Positions 1 to 8,357 of a DNA stretch of 45,328 nucleotides are shown here, piece by piece. The position numbers were made by a program, and so were the translations under genes. The notes beneath the pieces were generated by a model. That model searched no databases and was not told the DNA's origin. It saw only the letters and a list, made by a program, of their open reading frames with translations. Within the stretch, counting starts at the first letter, position 1. Each line of letters opens with the position of its first letter. The DNA lies in NCBI GenBank assembly GCA_947476825.1, contig CANJRV010000012.1, forward strand, positions 1 through 45,328. Direction: 5' to 3'. Origin of the DNA: Bacteroidota bacterium (GTDB taxonomy: Bacteria; Bacteroidota; Bacteroidia; Chitinophagales; Chitinophagaceae).

Positions 1-155
1 ACCGATATGGCTACGGTTGGAATGGTATGGTCTTCATGCAGAATAACATGTAAGCCATTTGGTAAATCATATTCAGTAAACTTAATGTTCACCGATTGTG
101 CATGTATACTTTGTACAGACGCTAATGTGAGTAATGAAAATAAAAGCTTTCGCAT
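1..155 (-). CDS. M16 family metallopeptidase, N-terminal fragment
   Basis: Reading leftward from the ATG at 155, the first 51 codons are in the window and the rest lies beyond the left edge. The protein starts with a signal peptide (MRKLLFSLLTLASVQSIHAQ), so it is exported to the periplasm or surface. It continues with YDLPNGLHVILHEDHTIPT and VAISV, the typical first beta strand of insulinase/pitrilysin-type (M16) zinc peptidases, where a short N-terminal stretch precedes the HxxEH metal motif. That motif would lie outside the window, so activity cannot be judged. M16 proteins of this kind in Bacteroidota are often paired with a second M16 subunit. A TAnnTTTG-like element 17 bases upstream supports this start. 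Confidence 0.8.
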   Translation of the reverse strand, partial: MRKLLFSLLTLASVQSIHAQSVNIKFTEYDLPNGLHVILHEDHTIPTVAIS

Positions 156-171
156 AGGATAATTTTTTTTG

Positions 172-200
172 CGAAAATAATCGGAAAACTGGAAAGCAAG
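172..200 (-). promoter_or_regulatory. Probable promoter of the M16 peptidase gene
   Basis: On the minus strand, CTTG (197-200) is followed after 17 bases by TATTTTCG (172-179), one mismatch from the Bacteroidota -7 consensus TAnnTTTG. The predicted transcript would start a dozen bases before the ATG at 155. Inferred from motif only. Confidence 0.45.
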
Positions 201-332
201 TAAAATTCTAGATGAACGGTTGTAAATTGATTTGCGGGTAAAATTGTTTTGCTTACAAATGGACGCAATTGTTGCGTAAGTATGTTAATGGTATTATTGA
301 ATGATGTACTTGTGGATGCCCTTGATTTTTTG

Positions 333-358
333 GTTCTTTTGTATCAAGACAAAAGAAC
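333..358. repeat. Perfect intergenic inverted repeat
   Basis: GTTCTTTTGT (333-342) and ACAAAAGAAC (349-358) form a perfect 10-bp stem with a 6-base loop. No T-run follows directly, so it is not a standard terminator. It resembles short hairpin repeats I remember from Bacteroidota intergenic regions, but I see no second copy in this window. The rest of 156-494 contains nothing I can name. Confidence 0.5.
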
Positions 359-494
359 GAAAGGTCCTTTGTGTCGATAATGTAGATGGCGTGATTTTGC
401 GTAAAAAATACTTATCAGAAATTATCTCAACTTGTATATTTACATGCTCAAACCATTTGTAAGGCTATCATCATTTATATCAAAAAAGGAGAAC

Positions 495-998
495 ATGTAT
501 ATTCGAAATTTAAAGGACAGTGTGGAGAATTTTAACAATGAAATGCGCAAAAAAGAGGGCAAGAGAGAACTTTGGGTGACAAAAACAAAGAAGATACTCA
601 TGGATACTTTGGCTAAAATAAAAGAAACTTATCCATTGGGCTGGGATGTGCATGAAATGGATAAAGCGGAGAATACGGATGGTTACATAATTTCTTTCGC
701 AGATACGTCGATTGATATTGCAGGCAGCACCACAGAAAACACAAAATCATATACAAAGCGTGGTGGCACATTGGCTTTTACCCAGGCCTATAACGGGGAT
801 GTTTTTGTGATTATTGTCTTTCCAATTATTGATGAGTTGGTATTGGCGAAAGAGCCGCAAAAAGTGGTATTGCGTGTGGCGCCAAATAAAATAACGGAAG
901 AATTTATTCATATGCAAGTAGCGAATTTCTTGGATGAAATGGTACAATGGGAATCCTCTTCTTTGTACAATGATATTGGTTTTGATGTGAAGCGGTAG
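495..998 (+). CDS. Hypothetical protein, 167 aa
   Basis: I do not recognise the family. The protein is soluble, with no signal peptide or membrane segment. It has a Lys/Arg-rich N-terminal third (residues 1-45), then a mixed alpha/beta body with a strongly hydrophobic strand (DVFVIIVFPIIDELVL). The frame is open upstream to a TTG at 432, but the ATG at 495 follows AAAAAAGGAGAAC, an unusually clear Shine-Dalgarno-like sequence for this phylum, so I place the start there. ATG 444 is an alternative. It is monocistronic: divergent from the M16 gene on its left, with a bidirectional terminator on its right. Confidence 0.7.
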   Translation: MYIRNLKDSVENFNNEMRKKEGKRELWVTKTKKILMDTLAKIKETYPLGWDVHEMDKAENTDGYIISFADTSIDIAGSTTENTKSYTKRGGTLAFTQAYNGDVFVIIVFPIIDELVLAKEPQKVVLRVAPNKITEEFIHMQVANFLDEMVQWESSSLYNDIGFDVKR

Positions 999-1013
999 AT
1001 ATTATTTTTCAAT

Positions 1014-1053
1014 AAAAAAACTGCAATCGATTAATTTCCAATTGCAGTTTTTT
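1014..1053. terminator. Bidirectional Rho-independent terminator
   Basis: An A-run plus CTGCAAT (1014-1027) pairs with ATTGCAG plus a T-run (1041-1053), leaving a 13-base loop. It sits between the ends of convergent genes 495-998 (+) and 1072-1425 (-) and can serve both. Confidence 0.75.
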
Positions 1054-1071
1054 ATAAATAATTTGCCTACT

Positions 1072-1425
1072 TTATTTGTGGTAAAATTTTTCACGAACAA
1101 TAAATTCACCGTCCCAATGTTGAACAGCAACTTGCTCCATTTTGAATCTTCCCATACCAGTCATGGTAACTTCCATCCAGCTTTCTACCATGGTTGTTTT
1201 TTGCTCTTCGTTGCTAGTGATGGCGCCAACACCTGCACCATGAAATTCTTCAATGGATTGTAAAAATTTTATTTCATATTCTCTATTTGTTGCTTTGCCT
1301 TTGCGAGGTTCATCACCTGCTTCTTGCATTTCAACATCTTCATGATAATACTTTTCAAAACCATCCATCAACTTTCCAGTGTTGATTAAATTGTACAAGT
1401 CTGTAACTTTTTCTAATAGTGTCAT
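1072..1425 (-). CDS. SnoaL-like / NTF2-fold protein
   Basis: 117 residues with the layout of a small SnoaL-like (NTF2-fold) protein: an N-terminal helix (LLEKVTDLYNLINTGKLMDGFEKYY), HEDVEMQEAG, a middle helix (FLQSIEEFHG), and C-terminal strands ending HWDGEFIVREKFYH. Such proteins form cone-shaped pockets and include isomerases, cyclases and many of unknown function, so the substrate cannot be told. It is cytoplasmic, with no signal peptide. It is transcribed alone, convergent with the unknown gene at 495-998. The start ATG at 1425 is well placed, with no longer ATG frame. Confidence 0.75.
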   Translation of the reverse strand: MTLLEKVTDLYNLINTGKLMDGFEKYYHEDVEMQEAGDEPRKGKATNREYEIKFLQSIEEFHGAGVGAITSNEEQKTTMVESWMEVTMTGMGRFKMEQVAVQHWDGEFIVREKFYHK

Positions 1426-1839
1426 TTGTTAAAAGTTTAATTTTTTTGCTTACTCTATGAAGTTTTCAGCTACCCTTTTTAATACTGTATATGATGCAAT
1501 AAGCTATTTCGTTTTTGAAATTTACTGTAAGATTAAATGGATATTTTGAAAATGCCAAATTGAATTTGTTGCAAATTATTGTCTGCATTTTGGATAAAAT
1601 AACTTCGAAGATTGCAAAGTCATAAAGTCCATTGTTGCACAAGGGATTTGTGGCAACGGTCTTTCAAAAATGGATAATTCTTAATCATAAAATAGCAGCC
1701 ATTATGCACGAAACAACTTGGAAGTAAGTAGATTTCTATGAAATTATAGGGACAAAATTTAGTGGCCAAATTAGTATGAATATAAAATTTATTTGCCCAT
1801 AGAATGCAATTCGCTTATTTATTTCCAATTCGAATGCCT
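1426..1839. other. AT-rich divergent intergenic region
   Basis: About 410 bases between the divergent SnoaL and ABC transporter genes. No ORF or RNA gene recognised. An imperfect stem (GTTGCACAA then TTGTGGCAAC, about 1633-1658) is the only visible structure. Confidence 0.4.
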
Positions 1840-1847
1840 TACCTTTG
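1840..1847 (+). promoter_or_regulatory. -7 promoter element TACCTTTG
   Basis: TACCTTTG matches the Bacteroidota -7 consensus TAnnTTTG. A TTTA at about 1818-1821 may be the -33 element. The ATG lies only 9 bases downstream, so the leader would be a few bases long. The TTG inside this element is an in-frame start candidate but is unlikely to be translated. Confidence 0.55.
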
Positions 1848-1856
1848 CGCCCATTC

Positions 1857-3668
1857 ATGAAAATACTTCTCAAATATCTTTCTCGTTATAAAGGTTTGGT
1901 CTTCGTTTCCTTTTTATTGGCGGCTCTTAATACTGGATTTTCACTTTGTGATCCAATACTTTTCGGTAAACTAATTGACTATGTCAAAAGCGTTTTCGAA
2001 AAAACGGCCATCAAGGAAATGGTTAACGGCGTAGAGAAAGTAGTAAAATATAATATTTCGGAGCACGAGTTTGTAAGCCATTTACTGCTCATAATTGGTG
2101 GCATGGTAAGCGTAGCAATGCTTTCAAGGGTTGCCAAAGCTTTTCAAGATTATACAGTGAATACTGTAATTCAAAGACTTAGTGCCGATGTATATACCGA
2201 CGGACTAAAACGTGCCTTGCAATTACCTTATCAGAAATTTGAAGACCAAAGAAGTGGTGAAACATTGGCTGTGCTTGAGAAGGTTCGTGTAGATTCTGAA
2301 AAGTTCATGTCTTTGTTTATCAATATATTGTTTGGCGTGATAGTAAGTGTTGTGTTTGTAATGATTTACTCCATTGGCACTTATCCTAAATTGGTACTTA
2401 TTTATATCATTGGTGCTATCATGCTTTCTTCACTCATGAGTGTGCTTAGCAAAAAAATTAAAATCATACAAAGAACGATCATCAAAGAAACAACTGCATT
2501 GGCTGGGGCTACTACAGAATCGTTGCGCAATATTGAATTGATAAGAAGTTTAGGTTTAACCAATCAAGAAATTAGACGACTAAATTATACCACGCAAAAA
2601 ATTCTTAAACTAGAATTGAAGAAAGTGAAAAGCATACGTGCATTGAGTTTCGTGCAAGGGACTTTCGTTAATTTCTTACGACAATGTATTTTATTTACCT
2701 TGATTTATTTGGCATTTCATACCGTGTTGTCTTTGGGGCAAATCATCACCTTGCAGTTCTTCTCCTTTTTTATTTTCGGTCCGTTGCAAGAATTGGGTAA
2801 TATCATATTGGCTTATAGAGAAGCGGAAACTTCCTTAAATAATTTTGAGAAATTAATGAATACGCCAGTTGAAACTCGTCCTTTAAATCCAGTTAAAATT
2901 AATGATATTGAGCAATTGCGTTTTGAACATGTTAGTTTCAAACATGCTACTGCTCGTAATAATGCATTGACGGATATTTCATTTGAAGCTAAAATTGGAG
3001 AAACTATTGCTTTTGTTGGGCCATCAGGTTCAGGTAAAACAACTTTAGTAAAAATTCTAGTTGGTTTGTATAATCCATTGGAAGGGGATATTTTTTATAA
3101 TCAAGTTTCTGCTAAGGAATTAGACCTAGAACAGTTTCGTCATCAAATTGGTTTTGTAACCCAAGATACGCAATTGTTTGCCGGTAGTATTCGTGAAAAT
3201 CTTGTCTTTGTAAATCCATCTGCTACAGATGACGATATGATGAAGGCCTTGTTAAAAGCTTCTGCTGATAATTTAATTCAACGCGCTGAAAATGGCTTAG
3301 ATACTGTGATTGGCGAAGGCGGAATGAAAATTTCAGGTGGTGAAAAACAAAGACTATCCATAGCAAGAGCATTGATTCGTCATCCAAAGTTGTTGGTATT
3401 TGATGAAGCAACTTCTGCGTTGGATTCCATTACGGAAGAGGCTATTACGAAGACAGTAAAACAAATTTCTGGAGACAGAAATCAAATTAATATTTTGATT
3501 GCGCATAGATTGTCGACGATTATGCATGCCGATAGAATTTATGTTTTGGAAAGAGGACGTATCGTAGAAACAGGTGCACATCAACAATTAGTGGATGATA
3601 AAGGTCTGTATTATGCGATGTGGCGACAACAAATTGGAGAAAGACAATTGGACGAAGTAGAAGCATAA
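1857..3668 (+). CDS. ABC transporter, fused permease and ATPase (exporter type)
   Basis: 603-residue half-transporter of the MsbA/MDR type, expected to work as a homodimer in the inner membrane and export a lipid, peptide or drug. The permease domain (about residues 10-310) has six hydrophobic segments. The ATPase domain (about 340-590) has Walker A GPSGSGKTT at 388-396, the signature SGGEKQR from 493, Walker B VFDEATSALD with the catalytic Glu at 517, and the H-loop AHRLST. All catalytic motifs are intact. There is an unusual charged insertion after TM1 (about residues 40-70, KTAIKEMVNGVEKVVK). The ATG at 1857 is chosen over the upstream TTG because the promoter motif overlaps the latter. 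A DUF983 gene follows 10 bases later, so the two are co-transcribed. The substrate is unknown. Confidence 0.93.
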   Translation: MKILLKYLSRYKGLVFVSFLLAALNTGFSLCDPILFGKLIDYVKSVFEKTAIKEMVNGVEKVVKYNISEHEFVSHLLLIIGGMVSVAMLSRVAKAFQDYTVNTVIQRLSADVYTDGLKRALQLPYQKFEDQRSGETLAVLEKVRVDSEKFMSLFINILFGVIVSVVFVMIYSIGTYPKLVLIYIIGAIMLSSLMSVLSKKIKIIQRTIIKETTALAGATTESLRNIELIRSLGLTNQEIRRLNYTTQKILKLELKKVKSIRALSFVQGTFVNFLRQCILFTLIYLAFHTVLSLGQIITLQFFSFFIFGPLQELGNIILAYREAETSLNNFEKLMNTPVETRPLNPVKINDIEQLRFEHVSFKHATARNNALTDISFEAKIGETIAFVGPSGSGKTTLVKILVGLYNPLEGDIFYNQVSAKELDLEQFRHQIGFVTQDTQLFAGSIRENLVFVNPSATDDDMMKALLKASADNLIQRAENGLDTVIGEGGMKISGGEKQRLSIARALIRHPKLLVFDEATSALDSITEEAITKTVKQISGDRNQINILIAHRLSTIMHADRIYVLERGRIVETGAHQQLVDDKGLYYAMWRQQIGERQLDEVEA

Positions 3669-3678
3669 AAAAATAACC

Positions 3679-4086
3679 ATGGGAAATAAAGTGCCGAATA
3701 AATTATTGAGTATGTTTCGTATGAAATGTCCCAATTGTAGAAAAGGGAATATGTATTCAAATCGTAGTATTTTCCCCTTAAAGGATGTGTTGAAAATGCC
3801 GACCAATTGCCCAGTATGTGACCAAAAATTTGAAATCGAAGTAGGTTTTTGGTATGGTACGGGTTATGTCAGTTATGCTATGTGTGTTGCACTTATTTTT
3901 ATTTTCGCTGTATTGTACGCACTTATTATTGGCTTTAGTTGGAAAGACAATTCCATCTATATTTTTATGCCTATCGTTGTTGGATTACTTGTGTTGCTGC
4001 AGCCATTTATCATGCGCTTATCGAGGGTTTTTTATTTGTATGTCTTTGTAAAATTTGGCGAAGGACAAACAATTAAAAGTGAGTAG
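3679..4086 (+). CDS. DUF983 zinc-ribbon membrane protein
   Basis: 135 residues. The N-terminal part holds two CxxC pairs, KCPNCRKGNMY (about residues 14-24) and NCPVCDQKF (about 43-51), which should bind one zinc. Two hydrophobic segments follow (about 65-87 and 94-112), then a short cytoplasmic tail ending FVKFGEGQTIKSE. This is the standard DUF983 layout. The function is unknown, and in Bacteroidota these are common single-copy small membrane proteins. It follows the ABC transporter by 10 bases, so it is probably in the same operon. A decayed copy of its last 20 codons is found at 38376-38435. Confidence 0.88.
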   Translation: MGNKVPNKLLSMFRMKCPNCRKGNMYSNRSIFPLKDVLKMPTNCPVCDQKFEIEVGFWYGTGYVSYAMCVALIFIFAVLYALIIGFSWKDNSIYIFMPIVVGLLVLLQPFIMRLSRVFYLYVFVKFGEGQTIKSE

Positions 4087-4354
4087 GGGATAGGGTAATG
4101 ATGGTGTGAGTCAGAATTGCACAGCATTTAATTTTTATAGATGTTGCGACTAATGCACATGATATTTTCTTGATAAAGGACAGACCCTTGGGAATACAAT
4201 TATTTTTTAAGCAAAGGTTCAGAGCACTATTTTCATGGTTGAACTTACTGAAGTTTCGATTTCTTAGCAACTAGCTATTCTTTAACTGCATTTGCCTCTT
4301 TTAACAATCACTCTATGATTGTCCTTCACATTTTCTTCCACTTTTTGTGCATGC

Positions 4355-4771
4355 TTAGTTTTCATCTTTAATTCTTTTTGTAAGACATTCATCTAAAGGT
4401 TTTAAGAATAAGTTCACAGCTATGATGAAAGCGGTGGCAATAAAAGTTTCTAAGAAATAACCTGCTGCTGCCAAACAACACCAAACGGTAACCACAGTGG
4501 TTAATCCATGCACACTCAGCCCTTCTTTAAAAATAATACCTGCACATAAAAAGCCAATGCCAGTTACTACTTGTCCAATAATTCTAGTTACATCTCCACT
4601 ACCTTTTTCTGTAACCAAAATAGAAATCAAAACAAAAATTGCAGCACCTACAGAAAATAAGGTATTGGTTCTTAATCCCGCCGATTTATGGTGCCATTGC
4701 CTTTCAAATCCTATACATAATCCGGCACCTAAAGCGGCTAATAGACGTAATATGAATTCTGTATTCGTCAT
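4355..4771 (-). CDS. MgtC/SapB family membrane protein
   Basis: 138 residues of almost pure membrane protein. It contains the MgtC signature GLCIGFERQWHHKSAGLRTN (about residues 16-35) followed by LFSVGAAIFVLIS. Further membrane helices lie at about 60-80 and 85-125. It has only the N-terminal membrane domain and lacks the C-terminal ACT-like domain of Salmonella MgtC, which is usual for short family members. MgtC proteins are linked to growth in low magnesium and, in pathogens, to inhibition of the F-type ATPase; the role in free-living bacteria is unclear. The ATG at 4771 is preferred to a TTG one codon earlier. A 66-residue Lys-rich gene lies 21 bases upstream. Confidence 0.88.
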   Translation of the reverse strand: MTNTEFILRLLAALGAGLCIGFERQWHHKSAGLRTNTLFSVGAAIFVLISILVTEKGSGDVTRIIGQVVTGIGFLCAGIIFKEGLSVHGLTTVVTVWCCLAAAGYFLETFIATAFIIAVNLFLKPLDECLTKRIKDEN

Positions 4772-4792
4772 CAAACACTTTTATGATTAGTA

Positions 4793-4993
4793 CTACGTGG
4801 CATCCATTGCTTTTACTAATTTCTTATCTATTTTCTTTACCATCTTCTTGATGGATTTATTCACCACTTTTTGAATTTTATCTGTCAATTCGGCTTTGTT
4901 GTCTTCCAAAACATGATGCACTGCTGCAACCAATTTCGATTTCATAGATTTTGTTACAGGTGGATTTGTTTTGATTGGGTCTTTCTTTTTCAT
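4793..4993 (-). CDS. Small lysine-rich protein, 66 aa
   Basis: Family not recognised. About 17 of 66 residues are lysine, with Lys/Val/Asp heptad-like helices (KIQKVVNKSIKKMVKKIDKK) and no membrane segment. The N-terminus (KKKDPIKTNPPVTKS) looks disordered and the remainder a basic amphipathic helix. It could bind DNA or RNA or the cytoplasmic face of the membrane; this is inference from composition. It begins with ATG 4993 and ends just before mgtC, so the two are probably co-transcribed. The frame is clean and has typical codon use, so I think it is real. Confidence 0.6.
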   Translation of the reverse strand: MKKKDPIKTNPPVTKSMKSKLVAAVHHVLEDNKAELTDKIQKVVNKSIKKMVKKIDKKLVKAMDAT

Positions 4994-5027
4994 AAATTCT
5001 TATTAATGAGATGGATTCGTTCTAAGC

Positions 5028-6137
5028 TTATTTTATTTGATGTATTACATGTGTTTTAAAAACAGGATAATCTGTGTATCCCTTCTGGTCTGCAGTATAA
5101 AATAAATCGGCGTTGAGGCTTTGAGACAACTCATGATTAAATTCTAATCGTTCTACCAAATCAGGATTATTGATAAATGGTCTGCCAAAGCCTATCAAGT
5201 CGAACAGTCCGCTTTGCAAATCTGTTTCTGCACTTGCTTTATCATATCCGCCACAAGCAATTAGGGTGTTCTTAAAATTGTTACGAATTAATTTTTTAAT
5301 CTCGATTGGAACAGAGGGAGCGCCCATAGCAGAATGATCCACTACATGAATATATGCAATGTCTAGTTTGTCGAGTTCTTTGGAAAGGTAATCGTAAATC
5401 TCATCCATCTCAGGATAGTGAAGCATATCTCCTGCCACACCATACGGTGAAATACGAATACCGGTTTTGTCTTTACCAATAGCTGCAGCAACTGCACTAG
5501 CGACTTCTAGAACAAATCTGCATCGATTTGGAATGCTTCCTCCATAATTATCAGTTCGCACATTGCTAATAGGCGATAAAAATTCTTCCAACAAATACCC
5601 ATTTGCTCCATGTAATTCAACACCATCAAATCCTGCTTCCATCGCATTTTTAGCGGCTTGTATATATTCTTTTTGGGTTGCAATAATGTCATCCGCCGTC
5701 ATGGCTTTAGGCGTAGGCTGATCTTGCATTTGTTTGCTGTCCGTCCACATTTGACCATTTGCTTTTATTGCAGATGGAGCTATTATTTCCGTGCCATTTG
5801 GCATATTCAGTGCATGGCTTATTCTGCCTGTGTGCATCAATTGTATAATTATTTTACCGCCACAATTATGTACAGCGGTTGTCGCTTTTTTCCATTCAGT
5901 AATTTGTTCTTCATTAAAAATACCTGGAATACGGGCATAACCCAAACCATTTGGCGAAGGTGAAGTGCCTTCTGTTATGATTAATCCAGCGGAAGCTCTT
6001 TGCTGATAATAGATTGCCATTAAATCGTTAGGGGTATTGTCAATCGCACGGCATCTTGTCATTGGTGCCATCACAATATGGTTTTTTAATGCTATCGAAC
6101 CAACCTTAGTCGCTGTAAATAATTTGTAATTTGTCAT
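5028..6137 (-). CDS. Old Yellow Enzyme family alkene reductase (NemA-like)
   Basis: 369-residue FMN-dependent, NADPH-using ene-reductase that reduces activated C=C bonds (enones, N-ethylmaleimide) and sometimes nitro esters. The TIM barrel carries the standard motifs: MAPMTRCRA (residues 23-31), the substrate-binding His176/Asn179 pair and Tyr181 proton donor in ELHGANGYLLEEF, the RTDNYGGSIPNR phosphate loop (194-205), and GFGRPFINNPDL near the C-terminus. Length is as expected for NemA/OPR-type enzymes. It is cytoplasmic. It is the last gene of a same-strand run with SOUL, aldehyde dehydrogenase and DJ-1 genes, but a 197-base gap suggests its own promoter. The set fits detoxification of reactive electrophiles. 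Confidence 0.92.
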   Translation of the reverse strand: MTNYKLFTATKVGSIALKNHIVMAPMTRCRAIDNTPNDLMAIYYQQRASAGLIITEGTSPSPNGLGYARIPGIFNEEQITEWKKATTAVHNCGGKIIIQLMHTGRISHALNMPNGTEIIAPSAIKANGQMWTDSKQMQDQPTPKAMTADDIIATQKEYIQAAKNAMEAGFDGVELHGANGYLLEEFLSPISNVRTDNYGGSIPNRCRFVLEVASAVAAAIGKDKTGIRISPYGVAGDMLHYPEMDEIYDYLSKELDKLDIAYIHVVDHSAMGAPSVPIEIKKLIRNNFKNTLIACGGYDKASAETDLQSGLFDLIGFGRPFINNPDLVERLEFNHELSQSLNADLFYTADQKGYTDYPVFKTHVIHQIK

Positions 6138-6334
6138 GCTATTTTTTTTAGTGATTGCTTATAAAATTTTAAAATAATTCTTGCTTGTCCTGAATTTTTT
6201 TACTGTCCAAATATGGGTATTCGTATCATGATTTGTTCGTTCATTAGTCAAACAATTTTCTTGACTAACTACTTCTGACATTGCCATGATGTATGTTTTC
6301 TAATTTGTAATCAGCTGTTGATTTCCTATTCTAT

Positions 6335-6934
6335 TTATTTTTTATCCCAATGAACAGCTACAATAATTTCATTCTTTCTGCCAAATAGTTGATAAGGTGG
6401 ATTGTATCCCAAAAAACGAAAGTTACCGTAGTAGGAAATGTGTTTTTCTTTCAAAGTATTTTCAAGAAGATCTGTTTGCTTTTTTATTTTTTCTTGTGAG
6501 GCAAACCCACCAAATGTAATTGCAGCCACATATTCATCAGGTGCAGTTGTAATGCGCACATCCGAATTATTGGGTAGAGGTAGATTGTCTTTATTGTAAT
6601 TGGCAGGCATTACAAAACTCATGCTCGACATCGTATCGCTTATATCCATGTGCACTGGTGAAGTCATAGCGATTTGTTTTTTTTCAGTATTTCCACCAAA
6701 AATATAGCTAGCCAATTTGGAGAAACCAGAACTACCTAGTTCTTTATATGTTTTGGCAGAAGAGGTAATCATAGCCATGGTTGTAGATGGATAGAACCTG
6801 ATTTCAAAATCCTTTTCAGTTTGGATTATATTGTATTGTTGGGTTTCTGTTTTGCCTGTTGCCATTGTTATGTAGATTTGAAATGCAATAAATAATACTG
6901 CGATGATGACGATGATGATGAGTGCTATTTTCAT
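6335..6934 (-). CDS. SOUL family haem-binding protein, membrane anchored
   Basis: 199 residues. An N-terminal hydrophobic segment (KIALIIIVIIAVLFIAFQIY, residues 2-21) is an uncleaved anchor or signal. The rest is a SOUL/HBP domain: EKDFEIRFYPSTTMAMI, then FSKLASYIFGGNTEKKQIAMTSPV, then SFVMPANY, with a C-terminal GYNPPYQLFGRKNEI. The TSPVxM segment is the family hallmark. SOUL proteins bind haem or tetrapyrroles, and bacterial members are of unknown role. The gene starts 13 bases after the aldehyde dehydrogenase ends, so it is probably co-transcribed with it. A domain search should find it easily. Confidence 0.85.
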   Translation of the reverse strand: MKIALIIIVIIAVLFIAFQIYITMATGKTETQQYNIIQTEKDFEIRFYPSTTMAMITSSAKTYKELGSSGFSKLASYIFGGNTEKKQIAMTSPVHMDISDTMSSMSFVMPANYNKDNLPLPNNSDVRITTAPDEYVAAITFGGFASQEKIKKQTDLLENTLKEKHISYYGNFRFLGYNPPYQLFGRKNEIIVAVHWDKK

Positions 6935-6947
6935 GGTGCAATATTAT

Positions 6948-8330
6948 TTAGAATGGATCGCTTAATTCGCTAATTCGGATAAGTTTTTTATTTACAAATT
7001 CATCCAAGCCTAACTGCGCCATTTCTCTTCCATAGCCCGAACCTTTTGTTCCTCCAAATGGTAAATCTGCTTGTGTCCATGTTGGATGATTGATGAAAAC
7101 CATTCCTGTGTCGATTCGATTGGCTACTCGTTTGCCTCTTTCAATGTCTTGCGTAAAAATCGAACCACCTAAACCAAAAGGAGAATCATTCGCTAAAGCA
7201 ATGGCTTCTTCTTCATTTTTTACTTTAAAAAACAGCGCAACAGGTCCAAAAAATTCTTCATAAAAAGCTGGATTATCAGGTGTTATATCTGTTAGAATCG
7301 TGGCTTCCATATAAGCACCTTCTCGATCAACTCTTTTTCCACCTAAAAGAATTTTTGCACCGCCATCCACAGCTCTTTTTACTTGGTCCGCAATTTTTCC
7401 TGCTGCTGCTTCTGTGCAAAGAGGACCTAAATGTGTAGTGTCTTCCATTGGGTCGCCAACTACTAATGTTGTCATTTTGTTTTTGAATTTTTCAAGAAAA
7501 GAATCTGCAATACTTTCTACTGCGATAAGCCTTTTTGATGCAACGCAACATTGACCATTGTTGTTGATTCTGCCAACAACTGCCCATTCAACAGTCTTGT
7601 CGATATCGGCATCTTCCAGAACAATAAATGCATCACTACCACCTAATTCTAACACTGATTTTTTAACGTGTTTGCCTGCTTCTGCTGCAACAATAGCGCC
7701 TGCAACTTCACTGCCTGTGAGCGATAGACCTCTAATTCTTTTATCGCCTATCATTTTCTCCGTTTGTTGATGTGATATCAATAAGTTCGTATAAAGTCCT
7801 AGTGGTGCGCCTGCTTCCGCAAATATTTCTTCAATAGCTATAGCACATTGAGGCACATTCATGGCATGTTTAATTAAAACCGTATTCCCAATCATAATGT
7901 TGGGTGCTGCAAAACGTGCCACCTGATAAAAAGGAAAATTCCAAGATTGTATGCCGAGCAATACACCTACAGGGCTGTAACGAATTAGTGCTTTTCCATG
8001 GACAGGATTTAATATTTTGTCGGCTAAAAATCCCTCCGCATTTTTTGCATAGTAATCAAAAATTTCAGCACTTAGTTTTATTTCGCCTTCTGCATGTGAA
8101 ACGAGTTTGCCCATTTCTAAGGTAATCATTTTAGCGAGGTCTTTTCTTTTTGCACGCAACAAACCTGCAACAGTATACAATAACTGTGCTCTGGTTTGAT
8201 AGTCTGTTTGCTTCCATTCGTCAAATGCACTTGCTGCTTTTGATATGGCACTCACTATAGCAACATCGTTCATTTCATCAAATGATTTTACTACTTTATT
8301 GTTGGTTGGATTGATGGTTTGAAATGACAT
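6948..8330 (-). CDS. NAD(P)-dependent aldehyde dehydrogenase, succinate-semialdehyde dehydrogenase type
   Basis: 460 residues, the length of the short SSADH/Sad (YneI) branch, without the longer N-terminus of GabD. Conserved features are Asn131 in [11 protein letters not shown], Glu228 in [14 protein letters not shown], and the catalytic cysteine in [12 protein letters not shown] (Cys262, next to Cys261). [11 protein letters not shown] and [14 protein letters not shown] complete the fold. It oxidises an aldehyde to the acid. Succinate semialdehyde is the usual assignment, but the substrate is uncertain without the GABA pathway nearby. It lies 27 bases downstream of the broken DJ-1 gene and 13 bases upstream of SOUL, so the three look like one operon serving aldehyde stress. 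Confidence 0.9.
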   Translation of the reverse strand: MSFQTINPTNNKVVKSFDEMNDVAIVSAISKAASAFDEWKQTDYQTRAQLLYTVAGLLRAKRKDLAKMITLEMGKLVSHAEGEIKLSAEIFDYYAKNAEGFLADKILNPVHGKALIRYSPVGVLLGIQSWNFPFYQVARFAAPNIMIGNTVLIKHAMNVPQCAIAIEEIFAEAGAPLGLYTNLLISHQQTEKMIGDKRIRGLSLTGSEVAGAIVAAEAGKHVKKSVLELGGSDAFIVLEDADIDKTVEWAVVGRINNNGQCCVASKRLIAVESIADSFLEKFKNKMTTLVVGDPMEDTTHLGPLCTEAAAGKIADQVKRAVDGGAKILLGGKRVDREGAYMEATILTDITPDNPAFYEEFFGPVALFFKVKNEEEAIALANDSPFGLGGSIFTQDIERGKRVANRIDTGMVFINHPTWTQADLPFGGTKGSGYGREMAQLGLDEFVNKKLIRISELSDPF

Positions 8331-8357
8331 GATTTTATTTTTTATAGTTAGGAATGA

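Noticed and set aside
4073-4270. 65-codon minus-strand frame between the DUF983 and mgtC genes
   Set aside because: Overlaps the end of the DUF983 gene, Cys/Ile/Thr-rich composition typical of chance frames, no motif.
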